Shown here: positions 23,346 to 36,535 of the stretch, piece by piece
Layout: every line of letters begins with the position of its first letter
Position numbering within the stretch: position 1 is the first letter of the stretch
Source of the DNA: Macrotis lagotis
Lineage: Eukaryota; Chordata; Mammalia; Peramelemorphia; Peramelidae
NCBI RefSeq assembly: GCF_037893015.1
Contig: NC_133658.1
Span: 637,232,244 to 637,296,243 of the forward strand
Reading direction: 5' to 3'
DNA length: 64,000 bases
Notes under the pieces: model-generated
What the model saw: only the letters and a program-made list of their open reading frames with translations
What the model was told of the DNA's origin: nothing
Database searches by the model: none
Position numbers and translations under genes: made by a program

Positions 23346-23990
23346 ATAAAATAAATGTAGTGGGATGGAAAGGATGATTTTAATGTTCATTTCCAGGTCT
23401 AAAAAATTATAATTCTTTAATTTGAGTGGCAATGTCTTGGAGTAAGTGGGAGATACTCATTTTGAACTCAATGCCTGGAGTTCAAGTTTGGGATTTGAGA
23501 AGAGGATTAAAATATAAATTTAACACTATCTTAAAATGATTATAATTATGAGCAAATTCAGAATGAATAGAATTAAGAGTAACTGAAACAAAGGAATTGA
23601 CTGTAATGGTGAAACTGTTAGATACCTGGGGAAACAAATGAGGATGATGTTGAGAGGTAACTTTGAGTTATTAAGAGAAAAAAAGGTTAAAATAATATTT
23701 TGTTTGAGAAATGCAAAAGGATTTTCCACAGATTAAGAGCTAGTGAAAATAGTTCAAGCGCTGTTTTGCATTATTATCAGTTTGAGGAGTCATAGAGATT
23801 CAGAGATTATTTGAGAATCAAGACAGAGGCATGAGTTAGACAGGTCCAATTTTAGCTCTATCTCTATTACTCCCAGCAAAAATAATCACCTTCATTTTCA
23901 GAATCTTACTCCATTTACAAATCCATTCAGATAAGCATGAAATTTCAAATACCATGGTATGTGAAGAAATAGGTTGCTTAAATAAGCCAT
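23346..23990. other. Unique sequence, nothing recognised
   Basis: No signature recognised. Confidence 0.4.
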
Positions 23991-23994
23991 ATGC

Positions 23995-24880
23995 CTCAAA
24001 CATCTAAATTGTACTTAGTGCAGTAAAGCTTGTTTATCCAAATTGCAAGGGGCTTTAATAAAATGTATTTTGAATTAAGTAAGCTCATATTATTCAATAT
24101 TTTGGTGATCAAGAATAGATTTCTTCAGCTGGGGAATAACTATTGTTTTGAATTATTGTCTTGAAGAAACCAGTAATATATTACACCTTTCAAGTGTCTA
24201 CATATAAATATTCTCTGATTTATGATAAATTACAATTTGTTTCTTTATGCCACAATTAACATAACAGCATATGCATCCTTAAACTATAAGCCAGTTTAGA
24301 TCTCTGATGAAAGGGTAGTGTTTGTAGAATCATATTGGAAACAGAGAGGGTGAATCACCATTGTCTATCTACTTTAAAAAAATTTTTCTGACTGAATTTT
24401 ATCACATTTCATTGGATTCTAATTTGCTTTTACTAGAACATTTTCAATAGTGATACAAATAATTTAAAAACAAGTCATTACTGTTTGTCTGAACATTTCA
24501 CAAACATGGTCATGAAATCTTGTTTATAGCATGAACAAATTTTTATCATAAAATGTACAAATTCTAAGAACTTAATAAATAAATCAGTTATGATTATAAT
24601 TGTGACTCTCCATAGATCAAATTGCAATCAATGGTCCTAATCCTTTTGCTAATATATTTCTTGCCTAGAATTCATTTTTACATGTGTTAATCATGACCTC
24701 ATGTTCTTGTCTATCTAGTCTGCTATGCAAAGAGTGAATGAATTTACACCCTGTTACTTATTCATGAATGAATTGTGCCCCTGAATTTTAACATGTTCCT
24801 CCTAAAACTATTAGCTGTATATCTGCTTTATGGGATGTTCCTACATAAGCTAGTAGTTCATCAATTTGGTGTCCATACAT
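23995..24880. other. Candidate conserved noncoding block
   Basis: Nearly 900 bp with no repeat signature and dense words of developmental-enhancer type: TCTGCTATGCAAAGAGTG near 24718 (POU-like ATGCAAA), many ATTA cores, and CATAAATC. It is bordered by equally unique sequence. This is inference from texture only. Confidence 0.3.
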
Positions 24881-25369
24881 TTCTTTGAAAGCTATATTAT
24901 AATTAGAGTTTAGGTTAATACTATTCAGTAACCATAAAACAGACATAAAATAATTATAACTCATTTAGTGAAATTAGAAAAAGAGCAATTATTAGACTCC
25001 CATTGTGAAGCTTTGCTGTGAGGGATGGATAATCTATCTGCAAGATGTACTTTAAGAACACCATTTTGGAAGAAATAAACTAGATAGATTACTCTTTTGT
25101 TTTGTGAATTTGGGGCAGAGGAAATGTAGAGAGAAGAAAACTTTGACAGATACTGCAAGTTTCTTGAACTTTTCCCAGTGTGTGTAAGTTTGCAAGCCCA
25201 AGGTATACTTTGGATTAATTTAATGGCTAAAGGACTTAGGGTTGTGCTATTTCTTAGCTAATATAAGTCTGTATAAAGATGTTACTTTTAAATTATCAGC
25301 GATTGAAAGTTAAAAGTTTCAGATAAATTCATACATAATTTTTTGAGTGTTTCAGACTCCTACACAGCA

Positions 25370-25401
25370 AACACAGACACAGACACACAGACACACATAT
25401 A

Positions 25402-25451
<50 letters not shown>
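25370..25451 (+). repeat. (CA)n microsatellite
   Basis: Imperfect ACACAGAC units lead into about 24 uninterrupted AC units at 25403-25451. Confidence 0.97.
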
Positions 25452-25452
<1 letters not shown>

Positions 25453-26505
25453 CACTTTGAGGTTTTTCCAGTTCTTATGCTTAAACTCCAGGAAGAGAAT
25501 GTTGAATCCCATAATACTCTTCTTTGGTTAATCTATATTGGGAAAGTCTCACTGGCTGTAGCTAAAGCAATCTCTTGGTATGATTTCCTTCTGATCCAAA
25601 GATAAAAAAGATGAAAAGTAAGAGTAAAGAAAATTGAAGAAAAATAGCATTTCCTATTCTTCATATTCTTAGAATTAATGCATTTAAATAGTTTTACTTT
25701 ATTAAATAGACTTCAATATAGAAAAATAAAAAAAAAAAAACAAACCCTTAGGAAACAAGCCAGACAGAACCAGGACATCTGTACATTTGATTTTCTCCAA
25801 CTGTTGCTGAGAAGAATGTCTGTGGCATGAATTCTTACTTCTAGAATTGGTGAAACTGCAACCGAGTGGATAAGAGGACCTAGTGACTTTTATAACTGCT
25901 TCCCAGGGAATTGGGGTGGGGGCCCTAGGGAGAATGGAATTGGGCTATATAGATGAAATGATTTGAGAAGAGGCTAGGAAAGAAATAAAAATGGAAGTCT
26001 GTCCAGTTTTTTGCTTGTTAAATATGAGGACCTGTTAATACTTGCCGTATGTTACAATTCTAGTCTTAAGTCCACAGAATAAGGCATAATGAAGCAAAAG
26101 TTAAATTTAGAAATGCATCTCAGTAGGAAAAAAGAGCTAAAGGGTTAGAATATGCAGTGCCAAAAGCTAATCAGTAAACTTAAGGATGCTATGTTCAAAA
26201 AACAGTTAGTACTAAATTTACTTTAAAGGAACGTGCAACTTCTACTCTGTTTCTTGTTAAACAAAAGCAAAGACAAGCTCAGAGAGTGGTTACTTCTGAC
26301 AGTCATGAACAAACACACACACAAAAAAAAGAAGACCATCCTCCTGGGAGTGTTTTCTGTCACTTAAACTGTTTACATATTTTTCTATTTTTATCAATTT
26401 TTTTTCTCTTTGGGACCACCAGGGATCTCTGTGTTAGCTTAGGGTCACTAGGGCTATGTCCAGTGCCAGACAGATTTTGCCACAGTCAGGTTTTTATGAT
26501 GACAG
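25452..26505. other. Unique sequence, nothing recognised
   Basis: No signature recognised. The frame at 26286-26510 (74 codons) has no known domain. Confidence 0.4.
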
Positions 26506-26509
26506 AATG

Positions 26510-27310
26510 AAATTTCCAGAATGCCCTGGTGAATTACGTGACAATTGTTAAGATTGTCATTTAAGGCAGATAAAAGGCAAACCATTGATTGCTTTCAACA
26601 CTCACCACCTTTGAGTTTTAAAGGGTTCATAATGCTTTTGTGTTTCTATCCCAAAATAACCTTACAAAAAGAGTAAAAATATAGGAGATATTATTCACAG
26701 TGATGTGAAAGAATGTTAGGCGTCATCATTTACATTGAGCCAAAAGGAATTAACAGTTTTAAGATGAGCTCAGTCTTGCTCGACAAGTAAGGGGAATTAA
26801 TTGGAAAAAAATGCAAAATTAAAAGCAAATGATGAATTTGGCTAATTTTTCCCCTTTCCAATGTTCCAGTATGTTCCTCTGACCATACTCCAGGAACACT
26901 GCTTGAACCAACAGCTGTGAATTATAGGCTTCCAGTAATATACGGAGAACTTTAAAAAAAAATCAGCTGATGAACAGTTGCATCAAAGATTTAGAGGATT
27001 CATTCCAGTTTTTAATAATCCCATGTGGTTTTAAAATATTTTAATATTTTCTCTCAACATGTTTCCTACTATACATCTGTGAAATAAGGGCATATAACTA
27101 GTACAGGGAAACAAAGAGTTTGGGTTTGGTTTTCTGTTCCTTTCTTACTTTTAAATACAAGCACCTTCCTAACAGGTAAGAATTTAATAACAGACTAATT
27201 CACACCTCATTAAAATCTCTATAGTTTATTAATCCGATATAACACAAATCAATTTATTCATACAAAACAAATTGAACTATTCAACAGAATTGACAAGTAA
27301 TCCAGACCTG
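26510..27310. other. Candidate conserved noncoding block
   Basis: Unbroken unique sequence with balanced composition and motif-rich text such as GGTGAATTACGTGACAATTG near 26529 and AAGGGGAATTAATTGG near 26790. No SINE or LINE pattern. Suggestive only. Confidence 0.28.
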
Positions 27311-28178
27311 AATTGCTTAATCAATCCAGTCAAATTGGTCAGCCTGATAGTATTTGTAGAGATAGCTGATAGAATGGGGAAATGCATTGCCTTGGAATAC
27401 TGTGATGTTTTCTCTGAATACATTTTCTATTACACACAGTGAAATACTTCATACATTGGAGGGGAATGGATTACTGCTGCTATATTTTTCCAATATTTTG
27501 AATTTTTCTTTTTTTTGGAGAAAAGTAAGAGGACTGATACTGGCAACACTACTTTGATCTACTAAGCACTCAATGATTATTACCTAAATATGCATCCTCA
27601 AAACTTCAAAAACAACTAGAGAGGTGTGTCCTTAGGGCTTTATATTCTCTTTTGTATGCTTTTAAAAATTTATGTGAAACAATTCTTGACAAAAGTCAAT
27701 CTAAATCATAAAAAAATAAGCCTTTAACAAATAAATTTAACAAAATTTAGAAGGGATTATCCCTGATATAGGTGCATTCAGGTTATAGACACAGGTTCTA
27801 TCATATTATACAGCATTGTATGATATTGATAAAGGAGCTCAAGGGAAATTCTGAAATGTACAAAGATGTTGATACTTTTTATATCTAATTAAGAAAGCTA
27901 ATATACACTGATCAGCTCTCATAAATCACATGCAATTTAAATAATGTCAATTTAATGCTTAAAATGTAGACTTTGGCATAGGAATTTAGAAACCTAAAAT
28001 TAACTTTAAATATAAAGAAATTGGAATCTTGTTGAAATTATGATTAATTTTTACCCTCATAAATAGTATAGATGTATGGATAGATATAAGAACAGACTTA
28101 TATTAAAAGATTTACTAAATGAATTGAATTTTAAAAGATTTTTAATGCAATTTTAATTTTATTTATGTACTTTATGTA
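27311..28178. other. Unique AT-rich sequence, nothing recognised
   Basis: No signature recognised. Confidence 0.4.
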
Positions 28179-28179
28179 T

Positions 28180-28222
28180 GTACACACACACATATGTGTG
28201 TGTGTGTGTGTGTGTGTATACA
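28180..28222 (+). repeat. (CA)n/(TG)n junction microsatellite
   Basis: ACACACACA, then CATATG, then about 10 TG units. The CA-to-TG switch makes a short near-palindrome able to form a hairpin or cruciform. Confidence 0.9.
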
Positions 28223-30145
28223 TATACTTGCATTGAAGCATACATATGCATTAAAATGAACAATCAAAATTACCTGTCAGAGGAGGCCACAAAATAGATG
28301 CCATAACAATAGCCAACAATAGAACTACCTAATGTATTGATTTTTCTAATATAAAATATGAAAAAGAAAGGTAGAAAAACAGCTTCAATTTATTTAGTTT
28401 TTCAGAAATGTTATTTTTGGTCTTGGGTTAGCATATAATATTTTAGCATGAAATAATATTTTAGTCATGAATAAATAAAAAACTAACCAAATATCTTTTC
28501 ACTGGGATTATAATTTGATAACATAAACATTCTTTCATCTGTGTCCCTCTATTTCCAAACCTTTTCAATCTTAAAGTGATCTTGTTAGTTCTTTTAATTA
28601 ACTCATTTAGTAACTATACTTGTGTCTTTTCTTTAAACCTCACAATAGTGTGCCACTGATCTTAAGATTTAAAACAGACACTCCACCTGAGACCTGAGTA
28701 AAGATTTTTTTTTTGAACCTGTGCTCCTATACTCTAGGAACTCTTTAGGAAATTAAGTCATTGCCTTAGAAAATTTAAATCTGTGCTTAGTTGAAACCCA
28801 ATTATGCATCCAAGTCTCTTGTTTTTCTCTTCTCTCTTAACTAGAACCCCATAAAGAGGGTATAGTTTTTAGACAACTTAATAATTCAAATTGAAATGTG
28901 ATATATCAAGTACTGAATCCCAGATTACCTTGAGATATAGACAAGTAATTATATTCTCATCACTCAACATTATAATGATGCACATGAAATAAATAAAAAA
29001 TATCAAAGTAATATGAAGAAACGCTTTCACAAGAATCCATGGCATGGGAATGTACAAATCTTGATGATATATTAAAATAATTTTCTAGTGAAAATTAGCC
29101 TAATAAGAAACCACCACCAACAAAATTCTCTATAATCAGAATTTTCTTAGAAACCTGAAAGGAACCTGAAAGCTTCTTGATGTCATTATGTATATTTAAA
29201 TTATTATAAAATCTATTATTAGTTTAGGGCAATACTTCATTATGCTGAAGTCTGTCAAACCCTTTATTTTTAATTTTAGTATATTTAAATGTTCTCAATG
29301 GAGTTAAAAAATAAATTTGGTGGCTAGAAAAAAATCAGGCATCTCTCTGATTTTATTTTGATAGGTTCATTGGTCAACCAGTATGGGCTCCCTCTTTCTT
29401 TTTTTACACAGAGTATTATTTTAATGCCATTGTTTTTAAGATCATAATTCTGATGATACAAACAAAAATAAAAAATCATTCCTCCCCAAGCTCCACTCCA
29501 ACTTTAGTATTAGAAATATATTTGTTCTGGCATCCATCTTCTGTCTAAAATCTCTCTCGATATTCTTTACAACAGTAAACTAGGACAGAAGTGTGTAACA
29601 GAAGGAGTTTGAGCAAAAAAGACAAGACATCTGTCTTTCTGAAGTGGGACGAAGAGCCTAGAAGGGGAAGTGAAGCAAGAAGAATGATTCCTAATGCAGG
29701 CAACACAAAGCAGGAGGCTTCTGCAGGGATGACAGCAGTTTGCAAAGGAATGGAGGATGCTATTGGGAGATAAATTGTATTTAAGGGAAAGGGTGAGAAG
29801 AAATAATGTGGAAGGGAGGAAATAAAAGATAAGGGAATTTTAGACTACTGGTGAATATATTTGAAGTTGAAAAAGAAATAATCTTAATTTTAGGGAAATT
29901 CCCATCGACTATTCAATTCGTTGTTTATAAAATGAATTTCTCTTTTCATATATGAAAATACAACTGAACTTAGAAATCACATAAGCATATGATTATCTTT
30001 CCTATACTCAAACACATAAAAAGAGTTTAAGGAGTTATGTTTCTAATAAACTTTAAATGTTTAAATAAAACTTTATGTTAATTATGATCTTTTGAAAATG
30101 TAGGTCAAGTGAAGTTCTTTTGAAGATATCGAATGAAAAAGTTAG
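28223..30145. other. Unique AT-rich sequence, nothing recognised
   Basis: Nearly 2 kb without clear repeat or gene signature. Overlapping 60-66 codon frames at 29545-29773 on both strands show no domain. Confidence 0.4.
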
Positions 30146-30149
30146 AAGG

Positions 30150-30420
30150 CACCTGAGGATTATATGATCTATTCTACCACATTTGACAGATAACAAAATC
30201 AAGATTCTCTTTCATTAGAAGGTGAACTCCTTGAGGGCAAGAATTATTTGTTTGTTTATTTATTTGTTTGTGTTTTTATCCTGATAAGTGCCCAGCACAT
30301 AGCAAACACTTAGTAAATATTTCTTGACTGCTTGACAGAGAGATTTAATGACATGATAGAAATCAGACAGTGAGTTACAGGCAGGGAGGGTTTGGACTAG
30401 AATCCAGTTCTGTGGACTCT
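30150..30420 (-). mobile_element. MIR-type SINE split by an L2-like end
   Basis: The outer parts ('aaggcacctgaggattatat', 'catttgacagataacaaaat' and, beyond, 'agtgagttacaggcagggag') are reversed MIR-like text. Between them at about 30205-30335 lies an L2-type 3' end in plus orientation: 'ggtgaactccttgagggcaa' through 'aacacttagtaaatatttct'. It includes a short (TTTG/TTTA)n stretch. Confidence 0.65.
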
Positions 30421-31235
30421 CTCCCCAGTGTTCTTTTCAGGACACCATACTGCCTTTCATGGTACGAGTTAGACTTTGAAAAGGCACCAGGCAGAAGTTT
30501 TAACATCTCACATAAAAATGACATTGATTGCAGAGGTTTTCAGATAGTTTAAGTATCAGGACTCCTGATTCAACTTTCATCCAATCAAGCAAAAGTTATT
30601 TGCTAAAATTATGACTTTACAAAAATTTGAATCAAGGAAACTGCTCTAGAGATCATTGAATTTTAGGGTTTGAAGAACCTGAGGTTTGAAGAACCTAGTC
30701 CAATATCATTTTATACATGAAACTGAGACTCATTTTTGGCATTTGTTCCTTAATACCTTGGTTAAGATGACACAGTAATTCAATTAATTTCTGAAAGTCA
30801 TGTAACAATTTGAATTGCAATAAAAGTATACCTTCCCATGTGTTATTATTTTCCAAGAAAGAACAGGTTTTTAGTTTCCCTTTTCCTTAAAAACATTTAA
30901 ATTAGATGTAAGACTTAGTGACTTTAAAAATTCTGACCACAAATACATTGAATATTCATTGAGATTTTGAGTACCATGAAAATTGAATCTGTTTTTTTAC
31001 TTATGATTTCTGAAGATTAAAATGCCCCCCCAAAAGCAACTCACTCCAGAGTCTCAGAAATAAATTTAGATTAAAAAGGTCAGTTCATCCTGTCCTAAAT
31101 ATATAACTATTTTTAGAAGAGTAAAAGGGAAGAGTGATGCATTGGCAGTCAAAGGTGTCTCTTGTCTTCCTTGTGAAAGATAAATCACTGGAATGTGTGT
31201 TTCCCAATCCCACCCCCTGGAAAAAAAATTATGGT
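30421..31235. other. Mostly unique sequence
   Basis: A degraded MIR-like core may lie near 30655-30790 ('catttgttccttaataccttgg' region), too weak to call. No gene recognised. Confidence 0.35.
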
Positions 31236-31239
31236 GTTT

Positions 31240-32060
31240 TGCATAAACCTAAGCTTGATGTAATTTGATGCAATGGATAGCTCTGCTGTGTCAAGAACAC
31301 ATTAATCAGCTTATTAGAGAGTTAGGATTGTACTTCAACTTCCAACATTATTCAAATTTTCCTTGACTATATCTGCACCACTTGGTCCAATCTGTATTAT
31401 CTCTTACCTTTTGGCTGTTAACATTGATAGCATTTCTTTTTATTGGACTCTTGGTGCTCACTGATGTTTTATGCATAATGATGCTCAGATTTAATTGAGC
31501 TGTAAGTTTCAGTTTAATTATGAGACTCTGTGATACCTTCAGCACTTTTTCCTTCTATGATTACTATAACTATTTCTCTATAACCCCTTTAAAATCCTTC
31601 ATCTATTAAACCCTTAGTAGACAGGCCATTTTTAGGAGAAAGACTAATTAGACCACTGCAATTATCTTAATGTATCTTCAGTATTTTTTAAACCATTTCT
31701 GAAATGTACCTTGTGGAATATTCCAAGCACTTGCATTTAATAGTCTAGTTCTTTAATGGATGTCTTTAGTTTAGAAATCACAGAATTTATTTCGCCATAA
31801 AAAAAGTGTTCCCTCAGATATATTTTTTGTTTATTTTGTCTTTATATTTTTTGTGTTGTTCATTAAATATTGCCTGGCACTTCTACCGGCTACTATCTCA
31901 GTGTGGTGGCTATTTTAATGAGTTAAGAGATGATTAATTTGGGGAAAAAATAACTAATCAAATTGGGATCCCACTGGGCAACATTTTGGAAAAACCAATC
32001 ATCTACACAGGTAAATTCCCCTATTGACAACTCTCCAGGGTTTTTACGTTTATATTAATG
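31240..32060. other. Candidate conserved noncoding block
   Basis: Repeat-free stretch with motif-like text: 'aatcagcttattagagagtt' near 31305, 'gagatgattaatttggggaa' near 31929, and 'ttgggatcccactgggcaac' near 31964. Composition is balanced. Conservation is untested. Confidence 0.28.
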
Positions 32061-32865
32061 TTTTCCTTCAAATATTCCCAAAACAAAACAAAATTGTTCT
32101 TTTTCTATTGGAGATTGAAGTGTAACTTTTAATCTAGGAGTATAAACTGAGAATCAGATTTTAGGGGAAAAAAATCTACATTCTACCAAACTTAAAGTAG
32201 AAAATGGTCTCTCCATCTTGTTCATACTCCTTTAACTCTCAATAGTTCCTCTGTAGTAGCTCTGTGGACAGTATTCACTCTTCATACCTAACTCACTGCC
32301 CTTGAACATTCTATCAAAAATATACTCTCCCCAGAGAAAGGGATCATGTCACTGCCTTCCTTGTATTATTTGTAGTTCCCAGAACACTGATTTAAGAGTC
32401 TTCAATTAAAATATGTTGGATTAAATTTCATTAAATTAAAGCTATCAACCTCTATTGCACAAATATTTGTACTAGTTGTACTAAAAGTCAAATGACATGA
32501 ATTGAGATATTCGGGGCCAATCAGACCCTTTTTCCTTGCTGTCATGATCACTGATTGCTCATGCTGTTTCTGAGATTTCAAATGGAGTTAGTACTTGCCA
32601 GGGAATGATCCATCTGTCAAAAGGCAAGGATCCCAGCTCTAACATAATTGCAAACAGGGAACCCCTACTTCCTATATACAAGGACCACTCTTCATGGTGT
32701 TTCAGCACACTTATAGTTAGTATGGTACTCTGATCAAGGTCTGAAAATATATATTTAGTATACTTGGCATATTTCAGGCACAAGACAAATTTGGGGGTGT
32801 ATTTTAGTTCACAAAGCATCTGCAGTCAACCACATAACTACAAAGTGTTGGCCAAGATTTATTCT
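32061..32865. other. Mostly unique, weak L2 trace
   Basis: 'ccagagaaagggatcatgtc' to 'agttcccagaacactgattt' at about 32330-32430 resembles a diverged L2 3' end. The minus-strand frame at 32559-32819 (86 codons) has no known domain. Confidence 0.4.
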
Positions 32866-32869
32866 GTAA

Positions 32870-33205
32870 TTAGAATCACAGAATTTAGATTGGAAGAGAT
32901 TATAAAGATTATTTAGTCCAACTTCTAGTTTTAAAGATGTAGAAACTTTGGAGACAATTTGTTATAGAAGATTGTTGCTGAAATCAGAAGTCTGAGGTTC
33001 ATAATTTCCTTTATTATCTGTGTCCTTACTCCTAATATAACCTTGACCAACTAACTTAAACATTATTGACCTCATTTTTCTCTCCTCTAGGCTTGGACTA
33101 GATGGCCACTGTGTGTGTCCTTTTGGTTGTAGATCTCTGCTCCCTTCCTGATTAATGAATTATACAAGATCACACAGTCACTTAGTCTTGGAGCTGGGAC
33201 AAAAA
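32870..33205 (-). mobile_element. CORE-SINE/MIR-related repeat, interrupted
   Basis: 'tagaatcacagaatttagat', 'tttagtccaacttctagttt' and later 'caagatcacacagtcactta' are the reversed order of a common marsupial CORE-SINE. A plus-strand MIR-like insert with 'ggcttggactagatggccac' lies between at about 32960-33150. Confidence 0.6.
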
Positions 33206-33995
33206 TCTAGGCTTTTGAATTTCAGTATAAATTCACTTAGGATTAATAGAAACATTTGTGCCATAATTATCTTACAATTTTAACAGAGTACTGTATATTT
33301 TGATATTTTTACTTTTTATTATTATGATAAGCATGTCAATCAGAAAATATTTATTAAGCATCTACCTATATGTATTAAATAGCTCTGGATTGTTGAAAGG
33401 TCTGCCAGATGAATAAAGCTATTATCATACTCTGCCCAACTATATAGTTGCCCAACTATAAATACTTTTAATATAATATCAGAAGAGTACTTTCTGGTTG
33501 AGGATAAACCTTGCGAAGGACTGAGAGAGCCTAGAAAAAGCATCACTAATGAAGTTAATAATTATTTTACCATAAATACCCATGAAATAAATGAAATACA
33601 AAATTTGCTCATATAAAAATGACAGCTTTTAGATTATATACAAATACAAATTTAACTTTTTGCTACCCTGTGCCCCATATAGCTTAATATGCTATTGAAA
33701 GTCCTGAGCTATATCCATGTTGATATTTTTGCTATAAATGAAGTTAACTTTATGAAAATATGGCTCAGGGATTTTCGTAATGTAAGTACATAACAAGTCA
33801 ACTGTTGATTTAATCATTTACCAAAAGGTACCATGAAATATAATTTCCATGAATTTCAGTCATCTCACCTTGTGGTACTCATAAAACATATAAACACACA
33901 GACATAATTGTTGATGATGATGAAGTATAGCAATTCTTTGGAAAATTAATTCAGCAAGTTTCTGTAAATGTAGTCAGGAACAACCTTGATGCTCA
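33206..33995. other. Unique AT-rich sequence, nothing recognised
   Basis: A small local repeat of 'gcccaactata' near 33436-33460 is the only pattern noted. Confidence 0.4.
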
Positions 33996-34004
33996 CTGAA
34001 TTTA

Positions 34005-34032
34005 TTGTTGCTGTTCATTCTTCATTCTCAAA
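34005..34032 (-). mobile_element. Tail fragment of the long composite SINE, minus strand
   Basis: 'gctgttcattcttcattctc' matches the reversed 3' tail of the long SINE family. Only the tail is present. Confidence 0.45.
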
Positions 34033-34379
34033 AATGGAACAGTATTATTTATAAAATGAGCACAAGGAAGTTTAGTGAAAAAGTATTGAAAAACATAAGT
34101 CAAATCCTCTTAGACAACCCCACATTCCTCATTAATACCATTTTTAAAGACTTGGTACCTCTAGGTGCTCCTGGATGTGCACACCATTGCAAGGCAGAAC
34201 TGAGGCAGCAGTAAAGGGGTAGAGGCAGAGACTCTGCCTTCAGTGATATCTGGAGGATATGGAGCAATGGTGGTCAATGGGCCTTAGGTAACTATGGAGA
34301 AAAATCTTCAAAAAGGTATTCTTTATAATGCATCAAAAAAATGAAATATTTACCACCAACAATGACTATAAGTCCATAG

Positions 34380-35460
34380 TGTAAAAGATGAAATCATTTC
34401 AGAGGAACTCATTGGGTTGAAATTGTGAATCATAGCAGCACCAAAGGAAAAAAAATATTTAGCTGCTGAGTCAAACTGCTGATTGGAATATAAAATTTAG
34501 TAAGAAAAAGAGAAGATAGTTTATCCAAATTTTACACCAATTATAACTTTCTACTACAAGAGTATGGAATCATGGTTACCAATGATGCTGTGTTGAGAAA
34601 GGTATATTACAAATATTTCCATCCTGAAGAAACTTTGATATGCAATGGGGTCTTGAATAGGGAAATAAGCAAGCTGCAGGAAAAGTTGCACCTGGAATAA
34701 TTGATTAGAAAAGCAATGGCAACAATGTCCAAGCTCTCGCCTTTGTATATCAATTTGGTGTGATGAAATTAGCAGTTCTTGTTCTATCAACTGGGACTGC
34801 TGCTCTCCACTTAACAGACAGATTCTGGCTTTCTACCCCTCTAAGAACTAAAGTGGAAAGTTGGCAGTGCAAGGTTCTTGCCACATGTTTAGTGACCTGG
34901 ATTTGGATAAAGAATAAAACAGCAAAAGCATGAATGGAGTTTTCCAGTGGTTCACCACAACATTTAAACCAAATTTATGTAGAAGAGATTTCTGATTATA
35001 CCATGTTTCCAGACACTGCTCTATTAGAGTAAAGGAATGTCTCTTCAAGAGAATGAGAACCCAGTGGTTTCATGACTCCTACATCCATTTACCATCTAGA
35101 TTCTACTTCCTTATCAAAAGTTATCAAAGCGTATGAAGAGCTAAATGTGTATCATGAACTTCTCCAATGCATATAGCTTCAATTTGAGACTCTACTACCC
35201 TATCCTTCAACCAGTAACTTTTTCCTCCCAGTTTCAGAGAATTACCATCACTTCCCTTGGAATTGTTTGAATGAATGTTTGGATGAAAATTTCTCTTTGG
35301 AGAAAAGCATGGATTGCTCAAATTACCATAAATGTACTGAAGAGAACCTGGAATTCTATGTCAGAATTCTGGTCACATTCTTAGAATGACTAGTAAAGTA
35401 CAAAAGAAACAACATATTATGGAACACATTCTTCCAAGTTTAAGAAACTGAATAGGGAGC
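34380..35460 (+). pseudogene. Decayed coding-like stretch, gene unknown
   Basis: The plus strand shows protein-like text across changing frames with too few stops for AT-rich DNA. From 34381 it reads VKDEIISEELIGLKL. From 34503 an open frame of 65 codons includes REDSLSKFYTNYNFLLQEYG and LNREISKLQEKLHLE before a stop at about 34698. From 34742 another frame runs through MKLAVLVLSTGTAALHLTDR, and later includes SLSKVIKAYEELNVYHELLQ and EENLEFYVRILVTFLE, broken by five in-frame stops before 35460. The lysine/glutamate/leucine-rich N-terminal part suggests a coiled coil. I do not recognise the protein. No introns or poly-A tail are obvious. It could be a processed pseudogene or an old unfamiliar mobile element. 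Minus-strand frames of 65-78 codons overlap it, which weakens the call. Confidence 0.35.
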
Positions 35461-35619
35461 ATGATATTGAAAGAAGTGAAGCTACGTTTCACAGCAGTTA
35501 TGGAGTATAGTGTCTCTTACAAGGTCGTAAGAAAGGGAAATACTACAACTAAAATGTTGTCTGATCACTCATTGTAAATTCTTTTCTTTTTTTATTAGTC
35601 TTTTATTTTTTCCCAGTTT

Positions 35620-35653
<34 letters not shown>

Positions 35654-36398
35654 AACAATTTTAAAATTCATTTTTAAAACTTGAGTTTCAAATTTTCTCC
35701 TCTGTTCCAACCCAATTTGAGCAAGCAAACCTCAACAGTTGTTATTTTTGTTTTCTATCGTGTTAACCATTTTTCCAATCAATAGTGAGTTAGAAAATGT
35801 TTTCATTTGGCTGTAGATATCTTTGATTATGTCATCTGAAAACTATTTACATATTTTGGTCATTGATAATTTGAAAATGACTCATTTTTATAAATTTGAT
35901 TCAGTTCTTATGTTTGAAAAATGATGACTTTTCAGAGAAACTTGCATCAAAATTTTTTATAATAGCTACTATTGCTAACTGTATTTACCTACATCATTCC
36001 CCCCCATTTATTCTATTCTCTCCCCTTTTACCCCCTTAAAAGTGTCTTGCTTCTGATTACTCCTCTCTCCAATCTACCCTCCCCAGGCTTTCATCCCACT
36101 CTTTTGTTATCAACTTCCCCACCTTTTTTCATGTATGCTAACATAGATTTCTATATCCATTTAAGTGGGTAGGTTATTCCTGACTCAATTATAATGAGAA
36201 GAATCACTCACTCCTCTCACATTCCCAGCTTCCCCTCCATTCTTAAAGTGTTTTCTTGCCCCTTTTATGTGAAATAATTTACAATCTCCCATTCTATCTC
36301 TCTTTTCCTTTTGCCTTATACATTCTTTTCACATCCCTTAATTTAATTTATTTTAATTTGGGGATTATTTATTCATATTCAACTCACTCTGATCCTTT

Positions 36399-36535
36399 TC
36401 TATATCTATATCTATATCATCTATATCTATATCTATATCTATATCTATATCTATATCTATATCTATATCTATATCATCTATATTTATATCTATATCTATA
36501 TCATCTATATCATCTATATCTAATCTCTATATATA
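36399..36535 (+). repeat. (ATATCT)n microsatellite inside HAL1 copy A
   Basis: About twenty units of ATATCT with occasional 'atc' loss, within the HAL1 3' region. The YLYLYLY frame at 36256-36600 is its translation. Confidence 0.96.
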
